Source of the DNA: Boesenbergia rotunda
Lineage: Eukaryota; Streptophyta; Magnoliopsida; Zingiberales; Zingiberaceae
Direction: 5' to 3'
Assembly: GCA_024364735.1 (NCBI GenBank)
Contig: JAGFNQ010007687.1
Span: 1-64,000, forward strand
DNA: 64,000 nt
The notes below the pieces were generated by a model that did no database searches, was not told the DNA's origin, and worked only from the letters and a program-made list of their open reading frames with translations. The number at the start of each line of letters is the position of its first letter. Position 1 is the stretch's first letter. The translations under genes were made by a program, and so were the position numbers. Below, in pieces: positions 10,759-22,509 of the stretch.

Positions 10759-13700
10759 AGATCGCGGCGTGGAATTTGAGGGGCCTAAATCAAGGTCCCA
10801 AGCAGAAGGAGGTTGAAGGTTTCCTTCTTCATAATCGGATTGTAGTTATGGGTTTGCTGGAAATGAAGTTAACTGATCAAGCATACATTAGAATGAAGCG
10901 CAGGAGGTTCCAACAATGGGAAACACAGCACTATGTTCTGGAAGATACAACAACACAGAGTAGCAGGATTTTGCTTGCTTGGAACACAACAAAAGTCACC
11001 TTGCAGATCAGTGAGTGGAATGAGCAGTTTGTCCACACGCAGATCACCTGTTGTACAACTCAAACGCAGTTTCAGTTAACCCTTGTATATGGTCAGCTGT
11101 CAGTTACGAACAGGCGAAGGCTGTGGGAAGGATTGAATAGAATTGGTGAAGGAATTGATACACCATGGCTATTGATGGGCAATTTTAATGCTCCACTTGC
11201 AGTAGAGGATAGGAAAGGAGGCAGGCCAGTAACTCAGTATCAGATGGTGGATTTTCAGGATTGTGTGATGCATAACTCGCTAGAAGACCTCCCTCAAGTC
11301 GGATGCAGATATACTTGGTCGAATAGTACTGTATTTAGCAAACTTGACCGTGCCTTGGTCAACAAACTGTGGCTGGAACAGAGGGTTAGAACCGTAGTAG
11401 AATTTTTGGCACCAGGTCCTTACTCTGATCACACCCCATGCATAGTTACAGTCCTTGATGGTAGTGAGCAAGGAAGAAGACCCTTCAAGTTTTTCAACAT
11501 GTGGACCCTTCATGCTGATTTTCAAACATTGGTGGCTGCTAATTGGGAATCTGATCAGTGGTATGGAGAATGGAGCACGACGCAGTTTAGACTTAAACGG
11601 AAGCTTAATCAATTAAAGCCAGATCTCAAGCGTTTGAATCATCAAGATTTTCAGCATATTAATGAGAAGGCAGCTACTGCCTTGGCAGATTTGCAGCAAT
11701 TATAGCAGGCAGGCTTGATATCTGGTGAATTTGAGCAGAACTACAACAGGGTGCAGCAAGTGGCAGCGCAACTTAACAATGCAGCCTACCAGTTTTGTGC
11801 CCAGAAAGCGAAAATCAAATATCTTAAAGAGGCTGATCGAAATACCACTTTCTTCCATGCACTAGTCAAAAGGAATAACAAGCGTAGAGAGATTGTTGTA
11901 CTGGAAAAGGCTACAGGCGAACTAACCCACTGTCAAAGTGAAGTAGTAGAGGAATTTATTCAACATTACCAATAGCTGCTAGGAACTGCAACTCAACGTG
12001 AGCCTCTACAACACACTTGTTTGTCTTTTGGCAGATCACTCACGTAGGAACAACAGGAGGGTTTAATCAGGGAACCGACTTCAGCAGAAATTAAACAAGC
12101 TTTGTTCAGTATTGGTGATCAAAAAGCACCGGGTCCGGACGGATATGGCTCAATGTTTTTTAAACACTCTTGGGATGTCATTGGAGCAGATTTTGAGGCA
12201 GCAGTGTTGGAATTCTTCAGAACAGGGAAGCTATTGAAAATATGGAACCACTCTTTAATATCCTTGGTCCCTAAGACAAAGTATCCTAGTAAAGTCACAC
12301 ACTACAGGTCAATTTCATGCTGTTCAGTATTCTACAAAGTGGTTTCCAAGATACTAGCAGGGAAGATAGCGGCAGTGGTTGATCGGATTTTTCATCCAGC
12401 ACAGACGACTTTTGTTAAAGGAAGGACAATAACAGACAGTATACACTTAGCCCAAGAGTTGCTACGGAACTATACAAGAAAGAGGATATCCCCTAGATGT
12501 ACACTTAAGGTAGACCTCCAGAAGGCTTTTGATACAGTTAATTGGGATTTCTTGTTTGAGGTGCTCCAGGGATTACAGTTTCCGGCCACATATATTGAGT
12601 GGGTGCGAGAATGTATCACCACAGTTTCCTACTCGCTCAGTATTAACGGTAGTATGCATGGGCACTTCACAGGAGCGCGAGGACTTTGGCAGGGGGATCC
12701 ACTCTCCCCATACTTATTTGGTATCTGTATGGAATACATGGCCAGAATGTTGAGTCAGAATACCAGAGGGTCGCGGTTTCATTTTCATCCCAAATGTGCT
12801 GATTTGCGCATAACTCACCTAGCTTATGCAGATGACCTGTTATTATTCTCCAGGGGGGATGTTGCATCAGTAGGGACACTTGTGGATTGTCTGGGACAGT
12901 TTGGGCAAATGGCAGGGCTTAGAGCCAACTGGACAAGTCAAATATATACATCTACGGAGTGGATGAGGGTACTAGGAGAGCGCTGCTTGAGCTTACAGGA
13001 TTTCAGACTGGTTCCATACCATTCCGCTACTTGGGCATTCCCTTGGCATCTAAAAAGCTACGAATAGCAGACCACGCACCACTGATGGATACCTTGGCAA
13101 AGAAGGTTAATGTTTGGCCAAAGAATACACTGACCCATACAGGTAAAGCCCAGTTGATCAGATCAGTATTGCAGGGGGTGGAGGGTTACTGGTTGTCGAT
13201 TCTGCCACTGCCAGTTGGAGTCATAGACAGGATATACAGTATATGTCAGGGGTTTATGTGGACATCGAAGCACCCACCAATTGCTTGGACGGAGATGTGT
13301 ACGCCTAAGGAAGAGGGAGGATTGGGATTTAGGGACCTCAGGGCATGGAATGATGCGCTATTGGCCAAGGTGCTATGGAGGATTCAGGACAAGCAGGACA
13401 CGTTATGAATTCGTTGGGTTCATCATACATATCTACAGCAGTCAGATATATGGCACTGGCAAGTGAAGCAGGTAGATTCACCGCTCATTAAGAGATCATG
13501 TTAGCTTAGAGATAGGATTGTCACTATCATCGGATCATCAGAGGTGGCGCAGATGAGGTTGACTGATTGGTTTGAGCTCCACCGGCAGCACCACAGTGGC
13601 ATCAGGATGACATATGATTTTTTCCGGCCAGTGGGGGAGCGTATGGCGTGGTCTGGCATGGTATGGAAGAAATATATATAGCCGAGTCATGCTTTCACTT

Positions 13701-13957
13701 TATGGCTCTTGGCCCATCGTAGACTGCATACTTGTGACCGATTAGCTTACCTGGGGGAGGAGACAGGGGCATGTTCCATCTGCCGAGAGGAGTCTGAGAC
13801 TCAGGAGCATATTTATTTCAGGTATCCCTTAGTGCACCAGTTATGGGATCGAATACGTTCTTGGTTGCAGATGGGCCCTGCCATGAGTACTTACCAGAGA
13901 ATGTTCAGAGTTTTCATTAGACAGTATCGGGGTAAGAGCCGGCTGGTGCAGGCGTGA
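10755..13957 (+). pseudogene. LINE ORF2: APE-type endonuclease, reverse transcriptase, zf-RVT
   Basis: ORF2 would nick target DNA and copy the LINE RNA. The endonuclease (10755-11705) opens MKIAAWNLRGLN, with Glu36 and a C-terminal SDH motif. The usual GDFN motif is GNFN (Asn143 at 11181-11183), so a catalytic Asp is lost. RT runs from about 12100 to 13400, with PGPDGYG, the YADD active site (LAYADDLLLF, about 12824-12853) and PFRYLGIPL. The zf-RVT region (13709-13957) keeps CSIC and the His, but the last Cys of the pattern is Tyr. The first frame has stops at 11703, 11973 and 12045. The frame shifts near 12955, and the second frame has stops at 13406, 13499 and 13679. Clearly inactive. Confidence 0.85.
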
Positions 13958-14330
13958 CACGTAGCTCTGGTGGTAATGGTTCATTATGTCTGGCAAGAAA
14001 GGAATCACTGTCGATTTGAAGGAGGGTGGTTGGATGTGGAGAGGATCTTTAGAAAGGTGCAGATAACTGTTTATCAGGCTGGAGACATACAGTTGGGGGC
14101 TGTGAGATAAGTCGGGTTATTGAGAGCATGTGTATCATCTGAGTTTTGGGTGAGGAGACTGAGGAGACTTGTTAAAAAAAAAATCGTTGGCCAGCCCAAC
14201 TTGGGACTGGCTGGCCTGTGGGCAGCCCATTTTGGGTTGATCGGCCTGTGGGCTTGGGCTGGTCTGTTTGCCATCCCAACTTGGCCTGGCCTTTGGGCAG
14301 CCCAGTTTAGGCTAGCCTGGCCTTGGCAAG

Positions 14331-14414
14331 TGTTGACTGAATTGAGCCAGCTCACCTTGACTGGATGGCAGGTGTTGACTGAATTGAGCCAGCTCACCTT
14401 GACTGGATCTGATA
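14331..14414 (+). repeat. 42-bp direct duplication
   Basis: Two near-identical units begin TGTTGACTGAATTGAGCC at 14331 and 14373. Both contain the inverted words TTGAGCCAGCTCA. Confidence 0.85.
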
Positions 14415-14689
14415 TGTAACTATGCTCTTGCTTGTGTTGACTGAATTTTGATCAGGGATGCATTTGATTGCTGCTGCATGGCTGGATTGAATTAGCGGGA
14501 TGGTACACATTGACAGAGCAAGATTCGAGGGTTAAAAGGTATAATTGGATTACATTACTTGTCTAGTTTGATTGAGATTATTGTCTATTGCTGTGCTGGG
14601 TTTGATTGTGATTAATATCTATTACTGTCTATTGCTGTGTTGGGTCTATTGTTGTATACTGGTTTATGTTGGCTGAGTTGTGGTGAATA

Positions 14690-14990
14690 GATCCACCAAA
14701 GAATGATCTATCTAGTCCGTAGCAAACGGCTGCGGTAAAGACAAGTCAAATCCGTTATTAGCTGAGGCTTTGCCAAAAAGCCTACAGGGTGCATAGATCC
14801 ACCATAGGTCTATCTAGCCCGTAGGAACGGCTGCGGTAAAGGCAAATCAAATTCGTTGATGGCTGAGGTTTTGCCAAAAAGCCTGTTGGGGTGAATGGGC
14901 CCACCATAGGCCCATCTAGTCCGTGGTCCCGGCTACGGTAAAGACAAGTCAAATCCGGTTTTGGCTGGTCACTTGCCAAAAGTGAACTTC
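14690..14990 (+). repeat. About 104-bp imperfect tandem repeat, nearly three units
   Basis: Units begin at 14690, 14796 and 14898 with GATCCACC or GGCCCACC. They share CTATCTAG(T/C)CCGT, GGCT(G/A)CGGTAAAG(A/G)CAA and TTGCCAAAA. The words flanking CACCATAGG change together (GATCC/GGTCTATC and GGCCC/GGCCCATC). Confidence 0.8.
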
Positions 14991-15205
14991 GGGCTGAATA
15001 CAAATGGTGCTACACATGAAGTTTCCGGCAACATTGGATGTGCACAGTGCCTCTTGTAAAGGATCATTTGAGTAACGGATTGAGCAAAGTAAACTTCAGG
15101 ACTGTACAACTTCCACAAGGACTCAAGGCACTCAGCACTGATAGCTGTAGCAGATGGTGGTCTGGTTCAAAAGCTGAAGCAAGGATTAGTGGTTGGAATG
15201 CATGG

Positions 15206-15295
15206 CATGGATACTTAGCAGTGGAGAGGACTCATGGATGGAGGCATGGATACTTAGCAGTGGAGAGGACTCATGGATGGAGGCATGGATACATA
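15206..15295 (+). repeat. 39-bp tandem repeat, about 2.3 copies
   Basis: Units begin CATGGATACTTAGCAGTGG at 15206 and 15245, with a partial third unit at 15284. The length is a multiple of three, so frames run through it, but no gene is evident. Confidence 0.9.
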
Positions 15296-15618
15296 GCAGC
15301 TTGTTTTGGCATTGGAAGCTTGCCAGCATTTTGAACGCTGGCTGGGGCACGGTGCAAAGAGCTCAGGTTTGGTTTCTTGGAGTATACATTAAAGGAACTG
15401 TGTGGTATGCATGAGAGTATTTTGTGGGATAGTACTTACGACGGTGCGCATGTATTTTTCCATGGATATCTACTCGGATTTGATACTTCGTCAGAAACGA
15501 ACGGATATCTTTTGGGCGTACATCGGGTTGTATCATTTACTTGATGATATATATTTACCTTTTATCAAAAAAAAATTCATAGAAAGTGAGCCTGCATATA
15601 CATCAATCATTGTCCTTG

Positions 15619-15914
15619 TTTCTCTTTTAAACAAGATCGATCAAAATATTAAGTCTATTTTTAGGAATTTTGCGAAGAAAAAACCAAAAACGGAATTAAA
15701 AATTGACGATTTTGAGAAAGAAAAGATGAAGAAAACTCTGAAGGCTCTCGATGAAAACGAGAAGAAGAGAGAAGAAGAAAATGAACGAATGGCAATAGCA
15801 GAAATTTGGGATAGCGTTATATTTGCTCAAGCAATAAGAAGTTTGATACTCCTGATCCACGCTTTTCTTAGAAAAAACATTATATTGCCTTCATTGATAA
15901 TAGCTAAAAATGTT
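15619..15914 (+). pseudogene. ycf1: Plastid-derived ycf1 (TIC214) fragment inside Athila (NUPT)
   Basis: This segment of about 296 bp is absent from the otherwise matching Athila copy. There GTCCTTG (25871-25877) is followed within three bases by TCTTCAAGAATGG; here those words flank the insert. Translated on the + strand, the insert is open throughout and reads as a C-terminal portion of plastid Ycf1, an inner-envelope import protein. It shows the hallmark DDFEKEKMKKTLKALDENEK run, an FAQAIRSL-like segment, and LPSLIIAKN. The insert has no start or stop of its own. The ORF at 15402-15965 joins LINE tail, Athila and ycf1 sequence and is a chance fusion. Identification is from memory of Ycf1 and should be confirmed by search. 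Confidence 0.85.
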
Positions 15915-15915
15915 G

Positions 15916-16800
15916 TCTTCAAGAATGGTTTCCCAAGAATAAGTAGAGATCTATGTGCTAGATAATTCCCCTCCATGCCTAAGATATAGAAATCTGCAGG
16001 AAAAATCAACTCCTTCACCTTCACTAATACATCTTCAATGATTATAGCTGGGTGAGTCTGACTCCTGTCTGCTAGCTGAATAACCACTCCTGTAGGCTAC
16101 ATAGGTCCAATACCAAGCATCTGAAAAACTGATCTAGGCATCACATTAATAGAAGCTCCCAAATCTAACATAGCATAATGAAAAAAGAGTCCTCCCAATC
16201 TCACAAGACACAGTAAATACTCCTAGATCTTCACATTTCTAAGGAATTGAATGAATAAGGTCTGAGACATTCTTTCCCATGTAGACCAACTCATTCACTT
16301 TAAGCTTCTTCTTGTGAACACACAAATCTTTGAGGAACTTTGCATATTTAGGAATTTGTTTGATTATAGTCAACAATGGTACATTAACTTCCACCTTGCT
16401 AAATAGCTTCTCAAGCTCTTGATACTCCTTTGCCTTCTCCTCCTCTACATGCTTTTTGGTTTGAATCTTACGCTGTGGAAAAGGTAAAGGGACTCTTGAT
16501 TCCTCCACTTGAGCTGAAATTTTCGGTTGAGCAGAAATTCCAAGTTGTGTAGCTGCTGTAGGTGCACCCTTTTCACCGATTTCTCCATGATCTTCCACCA
16601 AAATTAGAGAATCACTAGAAGAAAGACTTAGGCTTGAACTAGGGTCACTTTCAACTGATTAAGAATCCATTTTGGGGATGAAATGAGCTGGAAAACTAGG
16701 TGCTGTAAATTTTTCAGAAAAATCAACTTTTGGAGTGTTTGGACTTGAAGCTACCTTCCCACTCCTCAAAGTTATTGCACTTACATTTCCCTTAGGATTA
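15916..16800 (-). pseudogene. Athila protease region, left copy
   Basis: It matches the right copy at 25880-26770. Open pieces at 16239-16601 and 15827-16087 are separated by frameshifts. The charged linker (KKHVEEEKAKEYQELEKLF) and the segment before the protease are recognisable. The protease active-site region, present in the right copy, is disrupted here by several changes. Confidence 0.75.
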
Positions 16801-17462
16801 GGAGTAGCTTAAGAAGGTAATTAACTCGATCCTTGAGCTTGCATTTGATTCATCCCACTTGAAAGTTGTCCAATATGCCTCTCAATATTTTGTAGAGTGG
16901 AATCATTCTTTTGTTGCCCTTGATATTGTTGCAAAATTTATTATTGTTGAAGGATTTGTTGCATCATCTCCTCAAGCCTTTGTTGTTGAGCATTAAAACC
17001 ACTAGAATTCCCAAAGCCTTCTTGATTAGTATGAGATTTTTGTTGGCCTTGAAATGAAGCATTGGGTTGCTGAAAATTGTGACTTTGCTGTGAACTTTGA
17101 AAATGTGATTGTTGGGGCTGATTAAATGGTTGAATAGGCTGTTGAAATTGTTGAAAATTGGGCTGGAAACTAGGTTGAAATTGCTGGAAATTGTTGCTCC
17201 GAAAATGCTGATTTGAAGGTTGAAAATTCTGGTTTGAAAACTGAAATTGTTGGAGTTGAAAATTCTGATTTCCAAGCTAAAAATTTTGATTTGAAGGCTG
17301 AAAAGCTTGCTGTGAAGGTTGAAAACCTTGCAGATTTTGATGAAATGGTTGCTGAAAATTCTGAAAATTTTGCTAAAACTATTGTTGTGGCTGATTCAAA
17401 GGTTGGTTTTGCTGAAATTGTTGATTTGGTTGCTGAAATTGCGAATAGGGCTGTTGGAAATT

Positions 17463-18631
17463 CTAAAAAGAAGGCTGATTTTGTTGTAGGGGCTGTTGTG
17501 AAGCATTTTGTTGATAGAAAGAATTTCCATACTTCAAATTAGGGTGATCCCTCCATCCCGGATTGTAGGTAGATGAATAAGGGTTGTTTCTTGATTGGTA
17601 TTGGCCTCCTCTAGTCAAAGTGGCTAATGATTCATCTTGTTGAAGATTAGGACACAAATCTGAATTATGCTCTTGGCTTGAACAAATGATACACAACCTC
17701 ATCACTTGATTTGTAGGTGACGCTACTGAAAAGTTTTGATTTTGGCTCACATTATTCAATGTCATTTGCTTCACCAAAGAAGTAAGCTCCATCAAAGAAC
17801 TCTTGATCTCTTTTTGTTCATTTGAAACCATTTGAACTTCATTCACGCCTCTAGTGGAAAGATCCCTACTTCCAAACTGTTGAGAGTTCTTCGCCATATT
17901 TGAAATCAATTCTCTAGCTTGATCTAGTGTCTTGTTCACTAGAGCTCCTCCAGCTGCAGTATCAATCATAATTCTATCCATCTGAAGTAGACCTTCATAG
18001 AAATACTGAATAAGAAGCTGCTCACTAATTTGATGTTGTGGACAACTTGTGTACAACTTATTGAATTATCCCAATAATCATATAAGGTCTCTCCCACCAC
18101 TTGTTGAATACCACAGATGTTTTTCCTGATAATAGCAGTTCTTGAAGCTGGAAAATACTTCTCTAAAAATGTCTTCTTAATGGCAATCCAACTTGCAACA
18201 TATCCAGTAGGCAAATAATAAAACCAGTCTTTAGCTGCTCCAGTCAAAGAAAATGGAAATGCCCTCAATTTGATGTCCTCTTCAGAAATCCCCTGAGGCT
18301 TCATAGTGGAGCATACTACATGAAACTCATGCAAATGTCTGTTAGGATCCTCTCCTGATTGTCCCTGAAACTTGGGAAGTAGATGGATAAGGCCTGATCT
18401 CAGTTTAAAATCACCAGCTAACTCAGGATAGGCAATACAAGAATACTGAAAAGCATCATCAGGGGTTGCCAGCTCTTTCATAGTCTTTTGATGTTCCGCC
18501 ATAGGACTGCTTGAATGAGTAGAAAATTTTTTAGTAACTTCTGAAACTCTTCCTTGATTTCTCCTAACTCTGAATGTTCTCTCAATCTCAGGATCAAATT
18601 CCTCAAGATCACCACCTGCAGTCCTGGTTAT
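17463..18631 (-). pseudogene. Athila gag, left copy
   Basis: Gag would form the virus-like particle. Two overlapping open pieces, 17966-18502 and 17463-18056, are joined by a frameshift. The first carries the retrotransposon Gag capsid core (LLPKFQGQSGEDPNRHLHEF, LTGAAKDWFYYLP, FLEKYFPASR). The second ends in a CCHC knuckle (C122-x2-C125-x4-H130-x4-C135 of the second piece). The start codon present in the right copy is ATA here (18629-18631). A Gln/Asn-rich low-complexity tail (about 16860-17460) follows, with stops. Confidence 0.8.
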
Positions 18632-18742
18632 AAACTAAACAAAATGGCAGCAAATGTATATAGACAGATAAAGCAAATGAAATGGATCAAAAATTATGAA
18701 ACTAAGCACAAACTCAAATTAAACAAACTCAACTAGTATGTT

Positions 18743-18759
18743 CCCCGGCAACGGCGTCA
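18743..18759 (-). promoter_or_regulatory. Primer binding site (tRNA-Asp type), left Athila copy
   Basis: On the + strand the site reads as the 3' end of a plant tRNA-Asp (CCCCGGCAACGGCG then TCA), one mismatch from the expected CCA end. It lies 9 bp inside the LTR edge at 18769. Priming from tRNA-Asp is typical of Athila. Confidence 0.75.
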
Positions 18760-18768
18760 AAAATTTAA

Positions 18769-20447
18769 TGGAGCCCACAATCAGTGTCACAATGGGCCTC
18801 AAATTTGAATTTATAAGTTGAAAACCCTTAGCTCACAAATCTAAGTGTAGTATAGGGGCCTCAAGTCGTATTTTTCAAAGGACTAGTTAAGGATGTTTAA
18901 CTCAAGCATGAATTCATCATTTATGTTTTGGGTTTTCAAATAAGATGGGGGTTTTTGTGCGATAAGGAATGAAATAACAATATGACACAGAATGAACTTA
19001 GCTAAAGTAGAAATAAATTAGGAAATTGCAAAAACTATATTTAACCTATTTGACAACTGAGCAATTAAATTCAAAACTGTGGAATTGAAACTTAAGAGCT
19101 AAACTTGAATGCAAGGAGCTAATTGCAAAAATGTGAAAGCTAGAACCAAACAATGCTTAAGAAACTTGACTTGAAGTGTAGTCGGAAACAAACTAAAGCA
19201 ACTTGAAGAAATAAGTGTTTAGAACCAAAATTATTCTAAATTGAACATCAAACCATTCCCTTGCCAAGATTTCCCTTTGCCGTCAGACAAAAGCTGAGCA
19301 AGAAACCCTCTAGCTCAAAAACCAGCGAGAATAGCCTCCCTTGGTCAGTTTGCATTGGATCTGATGTGAATTGATCTTCCTGATCGGATTGGGGACCAAT
19401 CAGGGCTTCTTCTGATCGGATTGGGGACCAATTAGAAGCGTGTCTGTCCAATCACATAGAACGATCAGAAGCTGAAATTTGTCTCCGATCTCTTCCTTGT
19501 TGATTGGCTGGATTGCGATCGAGCTCAGAAACTCTCAAAAGCCTTCAGAGAACCCCTCTAAATGCTTTGATTGCTCCGCTCGATGAAGACAGCAGCGATC
19601 AATGGAAGCGATCAGTGGAACAAAACTCTGGGCGAAACCCTCACCTGAGCTCCTTCATCTACGAGAATTGGATGCAAACTTAACCGAAAATTATACCTCG
19701 ATGATTCAAAACCTTGAAAAGAAACTCAGATCTGATGTGGCCGCGCGGATCGGAGAAGAAAACTGGGAAGAAACTGCGAAAATGATGAAGAAACTAAAGA
19801 ACTCGCGACGACTGAGCTGGGCAGAGAAGTTCTCTGATTTAATTAATTCAAATTCAAAATGAACGGTTGTGATCATCCTCGCTTCATCCAACGGTCAGAT
19901 CATCTCAGATTGAAGCCAAACCTTCCAGATCTCCATCAATGGTCAGGATCTTCCTCTCAGTAGCTTAGATCTTTCAAATCTGCAACGGATGGCTCAGATC
20001 TCCCTACCTTTTGAATGGATGGTTTAGACTCCTCTTAAGCTTGATCCAACTGTCAGATGGCTTCTGATTTTGACCAAAACTTCAGATCTTGATCTGTGGT
20101 CTAGATTAACTCTATCTTGAGCTCAGATTGATCAGAAGTTGACAGATGACTCAGATCTCCCCGTTTCTTGATTGGACGACCCACATTTATCCATCTCTTG
20201 AACCCTTGATCGAAGCCAAGTCTGAACTCAAGTTTGATCCAATCTGATCTAGGTCCATGATAATTTGAAGCCTACAAAATTAGATTCAAATTTAATGTTA
20301 AAACATCTCAAATATACAAAGATTTGCATCCAAAGTTAAAATAGAAATAACTCATGGAACCTAATGTAAATGCAAACTTAAGCATATAAAAAGGGATCAA
20401 AACATGGATTTGAGAGCCTAATTTGATCAACAAAATGGTAATTATCA
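18769..20447 (-). repeat. Athila LTR shared by two internal regions
   Basis: On the minus strand the LTR runs from TGATAATTACC (ending 20447 on +) to GGGCTCCA (18769). It matches 28734-30416 along its length. On its left is the primer binding site of one internal copy. On its right is the purine tract (GTGTGGGGGAGT on the minus strand) of another. It therefore serves both as a 5' LTR and as a 3' LTR. The ORF at 19602-19862 (+) recurs, broken, in the other LTR and is not a gene. Confidence 0.85.
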
Positions 20448-22509
20448 ACTCCCCCACACTTGCTCTTGGGCGTCTCGTACAAACTAACTAATCATGTACC
20501 CCCCTAGATTATTCTCCATCATAGTTAGAAGCAATTGAAAGGAAATTACCTAGGGTTGTCAATTCTCAAAAATCTAAACTCAATGGACTAGTATCCTGTC
20601 CTTAGTCAACAACAAAGTATACTTCATCCTTCATGACTAATTGAGATGAATTAAACTCACAAATCCTCTCAAGGAATTCTTAAGTGGCTCTCTTCCTAAG
20701 TTCTATGTTTTGATGAAAGTGGAGCTCACTCAAACACAATCATGGTTCTTGCACTTCCATAAGCTTGCTTATGCTCTACTCTCCACCATCATTCTTGATT
20801 TGTATCCACACCTATAAAGGCTCATTAGAACAAGTTAAGGAAATATGGAATGATAAAATGAAATAGAAGTTTAGTAGATGAAAAATTTAAAAAAGTGGAA
20901 GACTTGGATACTCAATAATGTAACCTAATGATCTTTGCCCCTTTGATGGTAGCCTCTAGTGAAATCAGAGCTTAAAATTGAGCAGGAACAGACACTGACT
21001 CTGAAATTACTGAATTTAGTGTGCCAACCTCTGTTGATCGGTCAAGAGACCGATCAGGCTCTACCTGATCATTCTGGCTTCCTTCTGATCAGTCTGAGCT
21101 GCTTCTGATCGGTCTGAGTGACCAATCAGACACCTCCCTAATCGGTCTAGAGACCGATCAGAGCCTGATCAGTAGCTGAATTGCGTAAAATTCTGAAACT
21201 GCTCTGCCTGTTTTTTTTTCCTTCTCAATCAGTAGCTAACTCTTCCAATTCCTATCATCCTTGATCACTTCTTCCAATTCAGAAAACTCATCCAACTCCT
21301 GATAGTCCACTTCATGTTTTTCATTTTTCTTCTTCAATTCTTTACAATGGCTAGCTCCAACTCATGGAATCTAAAATGTTCAGCAATTTCATAACTTTTC
21401 AACTTGTTTCAAATGAATGTTATCATCCTTTGTTCGCTACTTGATACATGGTTCAATGGAACTTTTCAATTTGTTTTCTATCCATAACTTGAACTTTTAA
21501 GGATGTATTTCCACTCTCTAACTTTTTTTTTCTTTAGATCACAACTCACGTTCTTCTTTTTTTTTCTTTGCAACTGAGCTGATGGATGTGTTTGCAACTC
21601 ACTCTTGATACACCACTCCCATTTCTTCAATTGATCTCTATTCCAATTTCTTTTTCACTTAATACTTCATCTTGAGCACAGATTTTTCTTCTTTTTTTCC
21701 TTTTCTTCTATGGTAGTGAGAATAAGCCTTCACTTCCCTTCGAAATTTTTCACTACCCAATTCTTGCAACTCATTCTTGATACAAAACGCCTTCAAGTTC
21801 GCACACTTTTCTTGTAGGTTACCAATGCTTGATTGCCCTCAATATTTGATTCAATGCTTGATCCTCCCCCACACTTAGCTTTTTGACCATCTCGGGCAAA
21901 GTAACATCAAGAAACATCAAAGCACCCAAGTCCATGGAAAATATGATTATGAACAGAAAAATAGGGAAAGAAAAAATAGAATAAAGAGTGTATCAACAAG
22001 GAATGTTGTAAAAATGATATGAAAAAGGAAACAATGTGATTCACCTCTATAATTGTGGTCCTATCATAGAAAATATGGTTTTGAAAGAACCTAAGCAAGT
22101 TCTAGAGTACAATCACATGTGTGTACTCTAGAATTCATCTCAAGTCCAAATCCTCATTAGGTAAAAAGAATTCATCTCAAGTCATAAATCTAGAGTTCAT
22201 AACTAAGTTGTACTCAAGTATTCAAGAATATTCATCCATTGGCTCAAATCCTAAGTTTTAACAACCAAATTTAACTCACTTTTAAAGGACTCTAAAATGA
22301 TATAAAGAAAATCTAGAGGATATATTTATTCCAAATCATGCAAGAAACAAGATGCCAAAAAGGATAAAATGATATCAGCAATGAATTTTATTCACTCTAC
22401 ACTACCTAAGCATTTATTAGCAAGAACTCACTATAAAAGAAAAATTACTCTAGAAAACATAAAATGGTATATACAAAGAAATTAGAGTGTAAGAAGGAAA
22501 AACTCCCCT
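20448..22509 (-). other. Athila 3' non-coding region
   Basis: No reading frame is convincing, and an env-like ORF is absent. A run of TGATCGGTC/GACCGATCA words at about 21035-21180 forms inverted repeats and resembles words in the LTR (about 19370-19440). The polypurine tract lies at 20448-20460. Confidence 0.65.

Larger units (their letters stand above)
9623..15575 (+). mobile_element. Plant L1-type LINE, decayed, ending in an A tract
   Basis: A non-LTR element with an ORF1 remnant, then endonuclease, reverse transcriptase and a terminal zinc-binding domain, then a long 3' region ending in A9 at 15567-15575. It abuts the end of the SIRE-3 LTR on the left and Athila sequence on the right. 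The two flanks differ, so it is not a simple insertion in either. An earlier A10 run at about 14167-14176 could be an internal or older 3' end. The N-terminal part of ORF1 with its usual zinc knuckle was not seen, so the 5' end is probably truncated. Confidence 0.8.
13958..15575 (+). other. LINE 3' region with several tandem repeats
   Basis: No coding signal. It holds a TGG/CCA-rich imperfect repeat (about 14185-14325), a 42-bp duplication (14331-14414), about 2.9 units of 102-106 bp (14690-14990), and a 39-bp repeat (15206-15295). The end TTTACCTTTTATC-A9 looks like a plant L1 3' terminus. Confidence 0.6.
15576..18768 (-). mobile_element. Athila-type Ty3/gypsy element, partial internal copy (gag to protease)
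   Basis: This stretch repeats the internal region at about 25850-28733 almost base for base. It starts at its LTR (18769) and is cut at 15576 by the A tract of the LINE. Everything downstream of protease (RT, RNase H, integrase) is missing. A plastid DNA segment interrupts it at 15619-15914. Confidence 0.85.

Noticed and set aside
15402..15965. 187-codon + strand ORF as a single gene
   Set aside because: It is a chance fusion of LINE tail, Athila antisense and the ycf1 fragment.
17213..17542. A 109-codon + strand ORF, repeated at 27178-27507
   Set aside because: It is the antisense of the Gln/Asn-rich Gag tail. Conservation is explained by duplication of the Athila internal region, and the protein is low complexity.
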